NCBI GenBank assembly: GCA_963814805.1
Contig: CAWFER010000001.1
Coordinates: forward strand, 62,001-126,000
From: AP-15 sp963814805
Lineage (GTDB): Bacteria > Pseudomonadota > Alphaproteobacteria > ATCC43930 > CGMCC-115725
Direction of reading: 5' to 3'
Length of the DNA stretch: 64,000 bases
In this document: in pieces, positions 53,376 to 62,589 of the stretch
Layout: each line of letters starts with the position of its first letter
Numbering within the stretch: the stretch's first letter is position 1
Notes under the pieces: generated by a model
What the model was told of the DNA's origin: nothing
The model's input: only the letters and a program-made list of their open reading frames with translations
Database searches by the model: none
Translations under genes and position numbers: made by a program

Positions 53376-54490
53376 AAGGCGCTTCCTGCGAGCCGGCGGC
53401 GGGTCAGCGCCAGCAGCATCCCCATCCCCAACCCTAGCGCCAGCATCGAGGAGCCGCCGTAGGACAGGAACGGCAGGGTCATCCCCTTGGTCGGCATCAT
53501 ACGCAAGGTCGAGGCCATGTTGATGACCGCCTGCAGCCCGAACTGGATCAACAGACCGGTGGCCGAGAGCAGCACGAACAGGCTCCCCTCCTGGCGCAGC
53601 CGCGACAGCCCGCGCAGCACGATAAAGGCGAACACCCCGACGACGACGAGGCAGACGATCAGGCCGAATTCCTCGCCGACAACGGCGAAGACGAAATCGG
53701 CATGGGCGTCAGGCAGCACATATTTGACGGTGCCCTCGCCCGGTCCGCGACCCCACAATCCGCCATTGGCGAAGGCTTCGAGCGAGCGGGTGACCTGATA
53801 GTTGTCGCGGGCGGTCGGATAGAGAAAACGATCGACGCGGATTTGGACATGCGGCAGCCAAGTATAGGCGGCGGCCAGCGCCCCGACCCCGCTGAGGCCG
53901 AACAGAGCCGCCCAGTAGAGCCGCAAGCCGGCCATGTAGAATTGCCCGAACCAGACCGTCGCCACCACCGCCGCCATGCCGATGTCGGGCTGCCCGATCA
54001 GCATGCCGAGGATCAAGAGCATCAGGGCCGCGCAGATCAGGTTGCCGGGAAAGCCGGGGCGCAGCTTTTGTTCCGAGAACAGCCAGGCGGAAACGACGGC
54101 GAAGCACGGCTTGACGAATTCGGAGGGTTGCAGCGCCACCAGCGGAAAATTGATCCAGCGGCGCGCGCCCTTGATATCGGCGCCGACGACAAAGGTCAGC
54201 GCCAGCAGCACCATCCCGATGCCGAAGCCGATAAAGGCGATGCGGCGCACGGTCCGCGGCGTCTGCAAGGAGACAACGAACATGAGCCCGATCGTCACCG
54301 GCAGAAGGGCCAGGTAGCGACGCACGAAATGGAGCCCGTCATAGCCGATCCGCTCAGCCACGGCCGGGCTTGCCGACAGGCTCATGACCACGCCGAAGCC
54401 CATCAGCACGATGAGGGCGGTGAGGCTCCAGCGATCGACGGTCCACCACCATCGGGCCACCGGGCTCTGGTCGATGCGCGCGAACCTCAT
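53372..54490 (-). CDS. ftsW: Peptidoglycan glycosyltransferase FtsW (SEDS)
   Basis: Divisome glycan polymerase. 372 residues with about ten membrane helices; VVMSLSASPAVAERIGYDGL, GARRWINFPLVALQPSEFVK, RVDRFLYPTARDNYQVTRSL, FANGGLWGRGPGEGTVKYVL and PTKGMTLPFLSYGGSSMLAL are the SEDS hallmarks. ATG 54490. In most dcw clusters murD lies directly before it; here only a 43-codon ORF does. Confidence 0.95.
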   Translation of the reverse strand: MRFARIDQSPVARWWWTVDRWSLTALIVLMGFGVVMSLSASPAVAERIGYDGLHFVRRYLALLPVTIGLMFVVSLQTPRTVRRIAFIGFGIGMVLLALTFVVGADIKGARRWINFPLVALQPSEFVKPCFAVVSAWLFSEQKLRPGFPGNLICAALMLLILGMLIGQPDIGMAAVVATVWFGQFYMAGLRLYWAALFGLSGVGALAAAYTWLPHVQIRVDRFLYPTARDNYQVTRSLEAFANGGLWGRGPGEGTVKYVLPDAHADFVFAVVGEEFGLIVCLVVVGVFAFIVLRGLSRLRQEGSLFVLLSATGLLIQFGLQAVINMASTLRMMPTKGMTLPFLSYGGSSMLALGLGMGMLLALTRRRLAGSAL

Positions 54491-54618
54491 CGGGGTCGGT
54501 CCTCGCCATTCGGGTCGGGTCGGCTGACCGGCACGACCGGCCACTCCAGGGCAGCCCGGCAGATATAGAGGATCTGGAAGTCTCTGGCTACTACATGTAC
54601 GACGTAACTGCGGATCAT
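54487..54618 (-). CDS. Small ORF in the place of murD
   Basis: 43 codons (MIRSYVVHVVARDFQILYIC... to ...NGEDRPR). It begins six bases after the mraY stop and its TGA overlaps the ftsW ATG, so it would couple mraY translation to ftsW. I recognise no domain, and it does not resemble either end of MurD. It may be only a scar of murD loss that was kept because it links the flanking genes. Confidence 0.35.
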   Translation of the reverse strand: MIRSYVVHVVARDFQILYICRAALEWPVVPVSRPDPNGEDRPR

Positions 54619-54624
54619 CCTGAT

Positions 54625-55713
54625 CTACCGCAGCTTCAAGGTGGCTAGCCCGGCAATCGCCAGGATCGAGGCGATTATCCAAAAGCGGATGACGATCGTC
54701 GGCTCCTCCCAGCCCTTCTGCTCGAAGTGATGGTGCAGCGGCGCCATGCGAAAGACGCGGCGCCCGGTGATCTTGAAGCTGGCGACCTGGACGATGACCG
54801 AGACCGCCTCGAGCACGAAGAGGCCGCCGATGATCACCAGCACCAGCTCGTGCTTGGTGACGATGCTGATGGTCCCGAGCGCGCCGCCGATCGCCAGCGA
54901 ACCGGTATCGCCCATAAAGACCATCGCCGGCGGAGCGTTGAACCACAGGAACCCGAGGCTGGCCCCGACCATGGCGCCGCAAAATACCGTCAGCTCGCCG
55001 GCGCCCGGCACATGGTGGATCTGCAAGTAATTGGCGAAGATCGCATTGCCGACCAGATAAGAGATCAGGGCAAAGCAGCCGGCCGCGATGATCGCCGGCA
55101 CGATGGCCAGCCCGTCGAGCCCGTCGGTCAGGTTGACCGCGTTCGAGGCGCCGATGATGACGACGACGCCGAATGGCACGAAAAACCCGTCGAGATCGAT
55201 CAGCACGTTCTTGAAGAACGGCACGGCGAGGGTGTCCGCCAGCGGCGCCGGGGTCACTCGGACGATAACCACGCAGGCGACCGCGCCGACCCCGATTTCG
55301 AGCACGATCTTGATCCAGCCGGACAGCCCGCGATGCGAGTTGCTCGTGAGTTTTTTGTAGTCGTCAAAAAAGCCGATCAGCCCGAACCCGACGGTGACCA
55401 GCAGCACGATCCAGACATAGGGATTGGTCAGATCCGCCCACAGCAGGGTCGCCACGGTCAGCGCCAGCAGGATCAGGAACCCGCCCATGGTCGGCGTTCC
55501 CTTTTTGCGGGTCAGGTGGCCGGCCGGACCATCCAGGCGAATCGGCTGACCGTTGGTCTGCTTGGAGCGCAGCCAGGCGATGATCGGCCGGCCAAAGACA
55601 AAGCTGATCAACAATGCGGTGACGACCGCCCCACCTGAGCGAAAGGTGATGTAGCGGAACAGGTTGAAAGCCTGGAAACGATCGGCGAGCGGATAGAGCA
55701 GCGGGTAGAGCAT
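54625..55713 (-). CDS. mraY: Phospho-MurNAc-pentapeptide-transferase MraY
   Basis: Membrane enzyme forming lipid I on undecaprenyl phosphate. 362 residues, ten helices: KKGTPTMGGFLILLALTVAT, GFFDDYKKLTSNSHRGLSG, NAVNLTDGLDGLAIVPAIIA, FMGDTGSLAIGGALGTISI, MAPLHHHFEQKGWEEPTIVI. ATG 55713, 4 bp after the murF stop. Confidence 0.97.
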   Translation of the reverse strand: MLYPLLYPLADRFQAFNLFRYITFRSGGAVVTALLISFVFGRPIIAWLRSKQTNGQPIRLDGPAGHLTRKKGTPTMGGFLILLALTVATLLWADLTNPYVWIVLLVTVGFGLIGFFDDYKKLTSNSHRGLSGWIKIVLEIGVGAVACVVIVRVTPAPLADTLAVPFFKNVLIDLDGFFVPFGVVVIIGASNAVNLTDGLDGLAIVPAIIAAGCFALISYLVGNAIFANYLQIHHVPGAGELTVFCGAMVGASLGFLWFNAPPAMVFMGDTGSLAIGGALGTISIVTKHELVLVIIGGLFVLEAVSVIVQVASFKITGRRVFRMAPLHHHFEQKGWEEPTIVIRFWIIASILAIAGLATLKLR

Positions 55714-55717
55714 CGGA

Positions 55718-57124
55718 TCAGGTCTCGCGCCGGGCCAATTCGGCGATAAGCCGCTCGACAATGCGGCCGAGGCGCACCGCGTAGGAGCCTTTGACCATCA
55801 CGACGTCGCCGGGATGAAGGAAATCGAGGAGGGGTGAGATAGCCTGATCGGCAGAGCGCCACAAGCCGCCGCGGCGGCGTTCGGGCAGCGCCTCGTTGAG
55901 CGCCGCCATTTCGCTGCCGATCAGAAACGCGCGCTCGACTCCAGCCTCGTCGAGCGCCCCGGCCAGTTCGCGATGCAGGCGCCCGGCGGCAGCGCCAAGT
56001 TCGAGCATGTCGCCGAGCACCGCCACCCGGCGGCCGCCGGCGGCAGGCACAGCGGCGGCGAGCACCGCGAGAGCCGCGGCCATTGACGGCGGGCTCGCAT
56101 TGTAGCTCTCGTCGATCAGGGTCAGGCTACCGCCGCGCCAGGCGAGCTGGTGGCGGCGACCGCGCCCTGGCATCGCTTCGAGGCCAGACAGCGCCTCGGC
56201 CGCCGCTCGCAAGTCGCCGCCGGCGGCCAACGCCGTCCCCAGAACGGCGAGCCCGTTCATGACCCAGTGCCGCCCCGGAAGCGGCAGGCGAAAGCGCAGC
56301 TTTGCGCCCTCGACGACCGCATCGACCGTGCTGCCATGTGGCCCGAGGACGCAATCGACGAGCCGGATTGTGGCCTCTCGATCGGCGCCGAAGCCGATCA
56401 GCCGGGCTACCCCCGCGCGCGCAGCCGCTTCGGCCAGGCGGCGGTATTGCGGGTTGTCGCGGTTGAGGACTGCGGCGCCGCCGGGTTCGAGCCCGAGAAA
56501 GATCTCAGCCTTGGCGTCGGCAAGGGCCTCGAGCGAGTGAAAGAAGCCGAGATGAACCGGCTCGACCGTGGTGATCAGCGCAACGTGCGGCCGCGCCAGG
56601 CGGCTAAGCGCGGCGATCTCGCCCGGGTGATTCATGCCCAGTTCGAAGACGCCGTATGCCACGCCGGGCGGCATGCGGGCCAGCGACAGCGGGACCCCCC
56701 AGTGATTGTTGAGGCTGCCGGCGGAGGCGAAAGCCGGGGCGCAGGCGCCGAGCGCCAGGCGGAGCGCTTCTTTGGTTCCAGTCTTGCCGACGCTGCCGGT
56801 GACCGCAACGATACGGGCATCGCTGCGGGTCCGGGCAAAGTCGCCGAGCGCCGCGAGCGCCGCGAGCGTGTCGTCGACCCGCAGCAACGCCGCCGCGACC
56901 GGCAGCCCGGGAATTTCACGATCGACCATCGCCGCCGCCGCGCCGCGTGCGAATGCCGCGGCGACAAAATCGTGACCGTCATGGCTGGGTCCGCGCAAGG
57001 CGACGAAGAGATCGCCGGCCGCGAGCGTGCGGCTGTCGATCGACACCCCTGTTGCCGCCCAATTGGCGGCGCTGGCGCCGCCGGCGGCGCGGACGGCGTC
57101 CGCCCCGGTCCATAGCAGCGTCAT
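55718..57124 (-). CDS. murF: UDP-MurNAc-tripeptide--D-Ala-D-Ala ligase MurF
   Basis: Adds D-Ala-D-Ala to complete the pentapeptide precursor. 468 residues: GVSIDSRTLAAGDLFVALRG, ATP loop VAVTGSVGKTGTKEALRLAL, FELGMNHPGEIAALSRLARP, IDESYNASPPSMAAAL, VAVLGDMLELG. Start overlaps the murE stop (ATGA). Confidence 0.96.
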   Translation of the reverse strand: MTLLWTGADAVRAAGGASAANWAATGVSIDSRTLAAGDLFVALRGPSHDGHDFVAAAFARGAAAAMVDREIPGLPVAAALLRVDDTLAALAALGDFARTRSDARIVAVTGSVGKTGTKEALRLALGACAPAFASAGSLNNHWGVPLSLARMPPGVAYGVFELGMNHPGEIAALSRLARPHVALITTVEPVHLGFFHSLEALADAKAEIFLGLEPGGAAVLNRDNPQYRRLAEAAARAGVARLIGFGADREATIRLVDCVLGPHGSTVDAVVEGAKLRFRLPLPGRHWVMNGLAVLGTALAAGGDLRAAAEALSGLEAMPGRGRRHQLAWRGGSLTLIDESYNASPPSMAAALAVLAAAVPAAGGRRVAVLGDMLELGAAAGRLHRELAGALDEAGVERAFLIGSEMAALNEALPERRRGGLWRSADQAISPLLDFLHPGDVVMVKGSYAVRLGRIVERLIAELARRET

Positions 57125-58629
57125 ATCGCCACCTGCCAGGATTCGAGGCTGCGGCCGTACCCGGCTATTTCGCCGGCTATTTCTGCATCGTCGAACGGGA
57201 TCGTCTGGCCGCCGACGATTTGTCCGGTCTCGTGGCCCTTGCCGGCGATCACCAAGAGGTCGCCAGCACCGAGGCCGCCGATCGCGACCTCGATCGCACG
57301 GCGGCGGTCGCCGATCTCAATGGCGCCCGGCGCGCCGACGAGGGTCGCATGGCGGATTGCCGCCGGGTCTTCGCCGCGCGGATTGTCGTCAGTCACGTAA
57401 ACCTGGTCGGCGATACCCGCCGCCACGCGCCCCATCAACGGACGCTTGCCCGGATCACGGTCGCCGCCGCAGCCGAACAGCACGACGAGCCGCCCGGCCG
57501 CGTGCGGGCGAAGGGCGGCCAGCACTGCCCCGAGCGCATCCGGGGTGTGCGCATAATCGACGACAATCGGCGCTCCGAGGGCGGTTTCGGCGACGAATTG
57601 GAGCCGGCCCGGAACCCCGGTCAGCCGGGCGAGGGCCGCGATTGCCGCCTCGACCGGAACCCCGGTCGCGATCGCCAGACCGAGTGCCGCCAGCGCGTTC
57701 AGGGCCTGGAACTGGCCGAGCAGCGGCAGACGCAGATCGTGGCGGCGACCGAAGATTTCGAGGACGAGTTCCTGATCGCGCTCGCATGGCCGCGCCGCCA
57801 CCAGCCGAAGTTCCGCCGCCGGGTCGGCGCCATAGCCGAGAACCGGGTGGCCATGGTCGCCGCAGAGCGCCGCCAGATGCGCAAATTCGCCGCTGTCGCG
57901 GTTGAGGATCGCCGGCCGAGCGAACCCCAACAGCGAGGTGAACAGCCGTTCCTTGGCGGCGAGGTAGCCGGCCATGTCGTGGTGATAATCGAGATGGTCG
58001 CGGGTCAGATTGGTAAAGGCGGCGGCAGCGACCGACAGGCCGTCGAGACGGAATTGGGCGAGGCCGTGGCTCGACGCCTCGACCGCGAGGTGCTCGATCC
58101 CGGCGTCGCAAAGGGCGGCAAGATCGCGGTGGAGGGCGATCGGGTCGGGCGTCGTCAGCGCGCCGGTGCGGCGCCCCGCCGGCGTCACCAGGCCAAGGGT
58201 CCCGAGGCTCGCGGCGGAAAGGCCGACGGCGGTCCAGATCTCGCGGGTGAAATGGGCGACCGACGTCTTGCCGTTGGTTCCGGTGATGGCGGCGATGGTT
58301 CGCGGCTGCCGGCGGTAAAAGCGCGCCGCCAGCCGCGCCAGCCGGCGATGTGGGTTCGCGTCGGTGACGATCGCCACTTGGGCGCGCTGGTAGGGCGCAA
58401 GGTTGAGCGCTGCGGCATCGTCGGTCAGGATCGCGGCCGCGCCGCGGGAAGCTGCTTCGCCGGCGAACGCCCGGCCATCGAGCTTGGCGCCGGGCAATGC
58501 GGCAAACAGGAAGCCCGGAAGAACCGCGCGCGAATCAGCCGTAAGCCCGACGATTTCCGGATCGGTCTGCGGGTCGGCCGCGTGCCCCGCGTGCCGGCCG
58601 GCGGCGTCGATCAGCTCAATAAGCTTCAA
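57121..58629 (-). CDS. murE: UDP-MurNAc-L-Ala-D-Glu--diaminopimelate ligase MurE
   Basis: Adds the third residue to the stem peptide. 502 residues: GLTADSRAVLPGFLFAALPG, TGTNGKTSVAHFTREIW, ASSHGLAQFRLDGLSVAAAA, and DDNPRGEDPAAIRHATL, whose DNPR motif marks meso-diaminopimelate specificity. TTG start at 58629 within the end of ftsI. Its substrate must carry D-Glu, supplied here by MurL if MurD2 adds L-Glu. Confidence 0.95.
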   Translation of the reverse strand: MKLIELIDAAGRHAGHAADPQTDPEIVGLTADSRAVLPGFLFAALPGAKLDGRAFAGEAASRGAAAILTDDAAALNLAPYQRAQVAIVTDANPHRRLARLAARFYRRQPRTIAAITGTNGKTSVAHFTREIWTAVGLSAASLGTLGLVTPAGRRTGALTTPDPIALHRDLAALCDAGIEHLAVEASSHGLAQFRLDGLSVAAAAFTNLTRDHLDYHHDMAGYLAAKERLFTSLLGFARPAILNRDSGEFAHLAALCGDHGHPVLGYGADPAAELRLVAARPCERDQELVLEIFGRRHDLRLPLLGQFQALNALAALGLAIATGVPVEAAIAALARLTGVPGRLQFVAETALGAPIVVDYAHTPDALGAVLAALRPHAAGRLVVLFGCGGDRDPGKRPLMGRVAAGIADQVYVTDDNPRGEDPAAIRHATLVGAPGAIEIGDRRRAIEVAIGGLGAGDLLVIAGKGHETGQIVGGQTIPFDDAEIAGEIAGYGRSLESWQVAI

Positions 58630-60394
58630 TCCGCTTACCTTGGAGGCTTACCGGCATCAATGCCTGGGCCACGGCCGGCGAGGATTCGTCGACCGGTTGC
58701 ACTCCGAGCAATGGCGCAATGCGCACGATGGTGCGGCCGACCGCCGGGGCCGCGGTCCAACCCGCGGTGGCATAGCCGTGGCTCGCCTTGGTGCCGTGCG
58801 GGTCGTCGACCATCACCAGGACCAAATATTTGGGGGCGGTCATCGGGAAGACCCCGACAAAGCTCGATCGCACCCTGTCGCTGGAATAGCGGCCGTCGAT
58901 GACCTTGTTGGCGGTGCCGGTTTTGCCGCCGACAACGTAGCCGGGTGCGTCGACCATCATGCCGGTCCCGTATTGGACGACCAACCGCATCAGCTTGCGC
59001 ATATGCGCCGAGGTTTCCGGCGAGATCACCTGACGGCCTTGCGGCGCGTCACCGCGCGGCAGCTTGAGCAGGGTCGCCTGGCGCAGCACCCCGCCATTGA
59101 CCACCGCCGAGGCCGCGCTCGCGAGCTGCAGCGGGGTCTCGGAGATGCCGTGGCCAAAGCCGATCGTCATGACGTTGACCTCGCGCCAGTGCGCCGGATC
59201 CGGAAAGTGGGGTCGGCCGATCTCTTTCAGCTCGAACGTCGGCGAGGTCAGCAGCCCGAACCGGCGCAGGTATTCCTGCTGCCGCTCGGCGCCGACCGCA
59301 AGCGCGATCTTGGCCTCGCCGATATTGGACGAGTACATCAGGATTTCTGGCACGCTGAGCCAGCGATGCTTACCGTGATAATCGGAGATCGTGAACCGGC
59401 CGATGTGAATCGGGTTGGTCGCGTCAAACCTCCCGGTCATCGTCGTCGCGCCGCAGTCGAGCGCCATCGCAGTCGTAAAAATCTTGAACAGCGAGCCGAT
59501 CTCATAATCGCCGAGGGTGACCCGGTTGAACATCCGCTGGGCTATCGGAATGTTCGGATGTTTCGGATCCGGCATATCGGGATGGTTCGGATCGAAGTCC
59601 GGCAAGGACACCATCGCCAGGACCTCGCCGGTATTGACGTTCATGATCAACCCGGCAGCGCCCTTGGCGGTGAAGTCGTCGAAAACGCGCTGCATCTCCT
59701 CGTGCAGAATGTATTGCAGGCGCAGGTCGATCGACAGCTGAACGGGCTCGGCGCGGCCGCGCAGCTGGTTGTCGAGGCCGCGCTCAATTCCCGCCAGACC
59801 GTTGTCGTCGATCCCAGTATAGCCGATCGCATGCGAGAGCAGGCTGCCATAGGGATAGACCCGGCGCTCCTCGTGGGCGAATTGCAAGCCCGGAATCCCG
59901 AGCTGGTTGACCGCATATTCCTGGTCGGGGGTCAGGTGACGCTTGACCCAGACAAAGCCTTTGCGCGATTGGAGCTTGGCATAGAGCTGGGCGCGATCGA
60001 GACCTGGCAGGGTGGCAACCAGCTTGCGGGTCACATCGGCGGCGTCGATGATCTGCCGCGGGTCGGCATAAAGCGAGGGGCTGTCGAGCGTCGTCGCCAA
60101 CAGCTTGCCGTGACGGTCGATGATGTCGGCGCGGCCGGGTGGCGGCGGCGGCGTCGGGTGGAAGCGCGCGATGTAAGGGACGGTGACGGCGCCGGGGAAC
60201 AAGGTGACCTGAACCAGCCGCCCGGCGATGATCGCGAACAGAAGGACGAATGCGGTGCTGGCGACGACGAGCCGGCCGCGGCCGGCGTCAAGCGCCCGCT
60301 TTGCCGGGCCGTCGGGGACCACCGGGGCGCAGGGCGGCGGCTTGAAATGCCGCGGCCGGCACGGATTGTCCTTGAACTGATGGAGCGCGCTCAT
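58616..60394 (-). CDS. ftsI: Division-specific transpeptidase FtsI (PBP3)
   Basis: Cross-links septal peptidoglycan. 592 residues: membrane anchor (LVVASTAFVLLFAIIAGRLV), dimerisation domain with GRADIIDRHGKLLATTLDSP, then catalytic motifs SxxK (IGSLFKIFTTAMAL), SxN (MYSSNIGEAKIA) and KTG (VVGGKTGTANKVI). ATG 60394 overlaps the ftsL stop by one base; GTG 60397 is an alternative. Confidence 0.96.
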   Translation of the reverse strand: MSALHQFKDNPCRPRHFKPPPCAPVVPDGPAKRALDAGRGRLVVASTAFVLLFAIIAGRLVQVTLFPGAVTVPYIARFHPTPPPPPGRADIIDRHGKLLATTLDSPSLYADPRQIIDAADVTRKLVATLPGLDRAQLYAKLQSRKGFVWVKRHLTPDQEYAVNQLGIPGLQFAHEERRVYPYGSLLSHAIGYTGIDDNGLAGIERGLDNQLRGRAEPVQLSIDLRLQYILHEEMQRVFDDFTAKGAAGLIMNVNTGEVLAMVSLPDFDPNHPDMPDPKHPNIPIAQRMFNRVTLGDYEIGSLFKIFTTAMALDCGATTMTGRFDATNPIHIGRFTISDYHGKHRWLSVPEILMYSSNIGEAKIALAVGAERQQEYLRRFGLLTSPTFELKEIGRPHFPDPAHWREVNVMTIGFGHGISETPLQLASAASAVVNGGVLRQATLLKLPRGDAPQGRQVISPETSAHMRKLMRLVVQYGTGMMVDAPGYVVGGKTGTANKVIDGRYSSDRVRSSFVGVFPMTAPKYLVLVMVDDPHGTKASHGYATAGWTAAPAVGRTIVRIAPLLGVQPVDESSPAVAQALMPVSLQGKRIEAY

Positions 60395-60975
60395 CACCGG
60401 CTCTCCGCAATCTGAGCAATCAAGGCGTCGAGCGACCGAACCCGGGGCGCCGGATTGTGGCGCGCTGCGGCTTTGATCAGGATCGGCCGCGCCGGTTCTG
60501 GCGCCGGCGCCCGAGCTTGGACCGCGACGGCCGCTTCCGGCGCGGCGCTCTGTGCGATCGGCTTAGAGATCGCCGGCCGTTGCAGGGCGGAGGCTTGGGA
60601 TTGTGCGGGGACAGGACCGCTCGGGGCCGGCGATCCGCCCTGCTGCGGCATGGTTTCGGCTACGACCGCGGCGGCCTCGACAGGCGGTGGCGGTGGCGGC
60701 CGCATCGGGATGTCGGCGACGCTGGGGATCAGCTGCTTCGTCGCAATCGGCAGCAAGGATAGATAACGCTGGTTCAGCGCGGCCAGCGCGTCCGGCCGGT
60801 TCAGGTAAGCCCAGTCTGCGTCGAGCACGCGAACATCGCGCTCGGCGTCGTCCGCCTGCCTTGTGGTATGCGCGAGCTGGTCGGCGAGGGCCTGAACCTC
60901 GTACTTGACCGCGAACATGGCAAAGCCGGTCGCCGAGACCAGAATGAGCCAGAACACGGTGGAGAGCCTGATCAT
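60394..60975 (-). CDS. ftsL: FtsL-like division protein
   Basis: 193 residues: short cytoplasmic start, membrane helix (STVFWLILVSATGFAMFAV), a short coiled coil (residues ~27-65, with VLDADWAYLNRPDALAALNQ) and a long Pro/Ala-rich tail. This is the alphaproteobacterial FtsL shape, located between rsmH and ftsI as expected. ATG 60975 overlaps the rsmH stop. Confidence 0.85.
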   Translation of the reverse strand: MIRLSTVFWLILVSATGFAMFAVKYEVQALADQLAHTTRQADDAERDVRVLDADWAYLNRPDALAALNQRYLSLLPIATKQLIPSVADIPMRPPPPPPVEAAAVVAETMPQQGGSPAPSGPVPAQSQASALQRPAISKPIAQSAAPEAAVAVQARAPAPEPARPILIKAAARHNPAPRVRSLDALIAQIAESR

Positions 60976-62033
60976 GCGGCGTTCCGTTGCGGTCGGCCGT
61001 GATCCGGCGGCCAGGGTGGGGCGGCGGTGCGTTCGGCAACGCGCAGCCGCGCTGCCCGGGACCGGGGATTGCGGGCGATTTCCTCGGGGCGGGGTTTGAT
61101 CGGGCGGTGGTGTGGCAGCCAAAAGCTCGGCGCGGCCGCGGCGGCGGGAATGGGGTCGTGGCGCGAGGCGCGCGGCGCCGTGTCGCTGCGTCGCCGCAGG
61201 AAGTTCTTGACCCGCCGGTCCTCGAGCGAGTGGAACGACACGATCGCGAGCCGCCCACCCGGCATCAGCAGCCGCTCGGCTGCCTCCAAACCACGGTCGA
61301 GCTCGCCGAGCTCGTCGTTGACGGTGATCCGCAGCGCCTGAAAGGTCCGCGTCGCGGGGTCGAGTCCGGGCTCAACTCGCGGCACCGCGGCGCGGATGAC
61401 GCGGGCGAGTTCGAGGGTGCGCTCGATCGGCTGGCGCTGTCGCGCCGCGACGATGGCTCGGGCGATCCGGCGGGCAAAGCGCTCCTCGCCGAAATCGCGG
61501 ATCAGCCGGGCGAGATCATCTTCGGCAAGGACGGCGACGAGATCGGCGGCGCTCTGTCCGGTTCGGCTCATGCGCATGTCGAGCGGCCCGTCCAAACGAA
61601 ACGAAAACCCGCGCGCGGCGCTGTCGAGCTGGATCGAAGAGACGCCGAGATCAAGCGCGATGCCGGCGATCGGCCCCGGCGCCATTGGCCCGAGCGCGGC
61701 CGGCGTCAACAGTCGTTCCATGTCGCCGAAACTTCCTTCGACGACGGCGAGCCGGCCGCCTTGGCCGCAGGCCAGCTCTCGGGCGCGCCGCACCGCATCG
61801 GGGTCGCGGTCGATGGCGACGACGCGACAATCTGCGGCGGCGAGCAGCGCCCGCGCGTAACCACCGGCGCCAAACGTGCCGTCGACATAGAACCCATCGT
61901 CGCGCGGCGCCAACGCGTCGAGGACGGCCGCGATCAGCACCGGCACGTGCCCACAGCCGCCATCGGCGGCGCTGTCGGCGAGCCCTGGCCCGGCTGCCGG
62001 CGGCGGTGGAGGCGGGGCGCGGCGCCGCATCAT
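60972..62033 (-). CDS. rsmH: 16S rRNA m4C1402 methyltransferase RsmH (MraW)
   Basis: Methylates N4 of C1402 in 16S rRNA. 353 residues: GHVPVLIAAVLDALAPRDDG, VDGTFGAGGYARALLAA (SAM site), ALDLGVSSIQLDSAARGFSF, FQALRITVNDELGELDRGLE, IVSFHSLEDRRVKNFLR. ATG 62033 overlaps the mraZ stop. A proline-rich stretch precedes the domain. Confidence 0.96.
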   Translation of the reverse strand: MMRRRAPPPPPPAAGPGLADSAADGGCGHVPVLIAAVLDALAPRDDGFYVDGTFGAGGYARALLAAADCRVVAIDRDPDAVRRARELACGQGGRLAVVEGSFGDMERLLTPAALGPMAPGPIAGIALDLGVSSIQLDSAARGFSFRLDGPLDMRMSRTGQSAADLVAVLAEDDLARLIRDFGEERFARRIARAIVAARQRQPIERTLELARVIRAAVPRVEPGLDPATRTFQALRITVNDELGELDRGLEAAERLLMPGGRLAIVSFHSLEDRRVKNFLRRRSDTAPRASRHDPIPAAAAAPSFWLPHHRPIKPRPEEIARNPRSRAARLRVAERTAAPPWPPDHGRPQRNAA

Positions 62034-62497
62034 TCTCGTCGCCGACCGGGAGAGGCGCCGAGCGGCGGGATCTTGGTCTCCTGCTGGCGGGCGCGTTGGC
62101 GCAGGTTCTCCAGATGTGCGGCGAAGCGGCCGGGCTCCCAAATCTGAAAGCTCTTGCCGAGGCCGACAAAGGCGGCGCTGTCGGTGATGAACGCATGTTC
62201 GGCCAGATCCGGCGGCAGGACGATGCGTCCCTCGGGGTCGAAGGGCAGCCGCTGCGAAGAGGCGAACATCAACGCCGCCAGATTTTCGTGCTCGTCGGAG
62301 AATTCCTCGAGAGTTTCGAGGCGCGCGCTCAGCTCCTCCATCCGGTCGATGCCGTTGCCGTCGATCGCCCGATATCTGTATGACGGAAACGCAACGATGC
62401 CGGCAAAGCGCTGGTCTGCCAGGGAGGCGCGAAAGGTCGCCGGCACAGAAACTCGCCCCTTGCGGTCGACCTTGTTCACGTAAGTGGACAGAAACAT
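62030..62497 (-). CDS. mraZ: Transcriptional regulator MraZ
   Basis: AbrB-fold DNA-binding protein that represses the dcw operon it leads. 155 residues with two half-domains: STYVNKVDRKGRVSVPATFR and RLPFDPEGRIVLPPDLAEHA. ATG 62497 gives the standard MFLSTYVNKVD start. The five TGGG repeats upstream are its probable binding site. Confidence 0.95.
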   Translation of the reverse strand: MFLSTYVNKVDRKGRVSVPATFRASLADQRFAGIVAFPSYRYRAIDGNGIDRMEELSARLETLEEFSDEHENLAALMFASSQRLPFDPEGRIVLPPDLAEHAFITDSAAFVGLGKSFQIWEPGRFAAHLENLRQRARQQETKIPPLGASPGRRRE

Positions 62498-62589
62498 GCC
62501 ACTTCTTCCCCCAACGCTCCCCACGGACGCTCGGCAAGGGGCGCCCGATAAATGCCGCCGAAGTTCCCCCCATCAGCTGCACCCGTTCG

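Noticed and set aside
58403..60415. 670-codon plus-strand frame
   Set aside because: Antisense to ftsI and the start of murE, both intact with all catalytic motifs.
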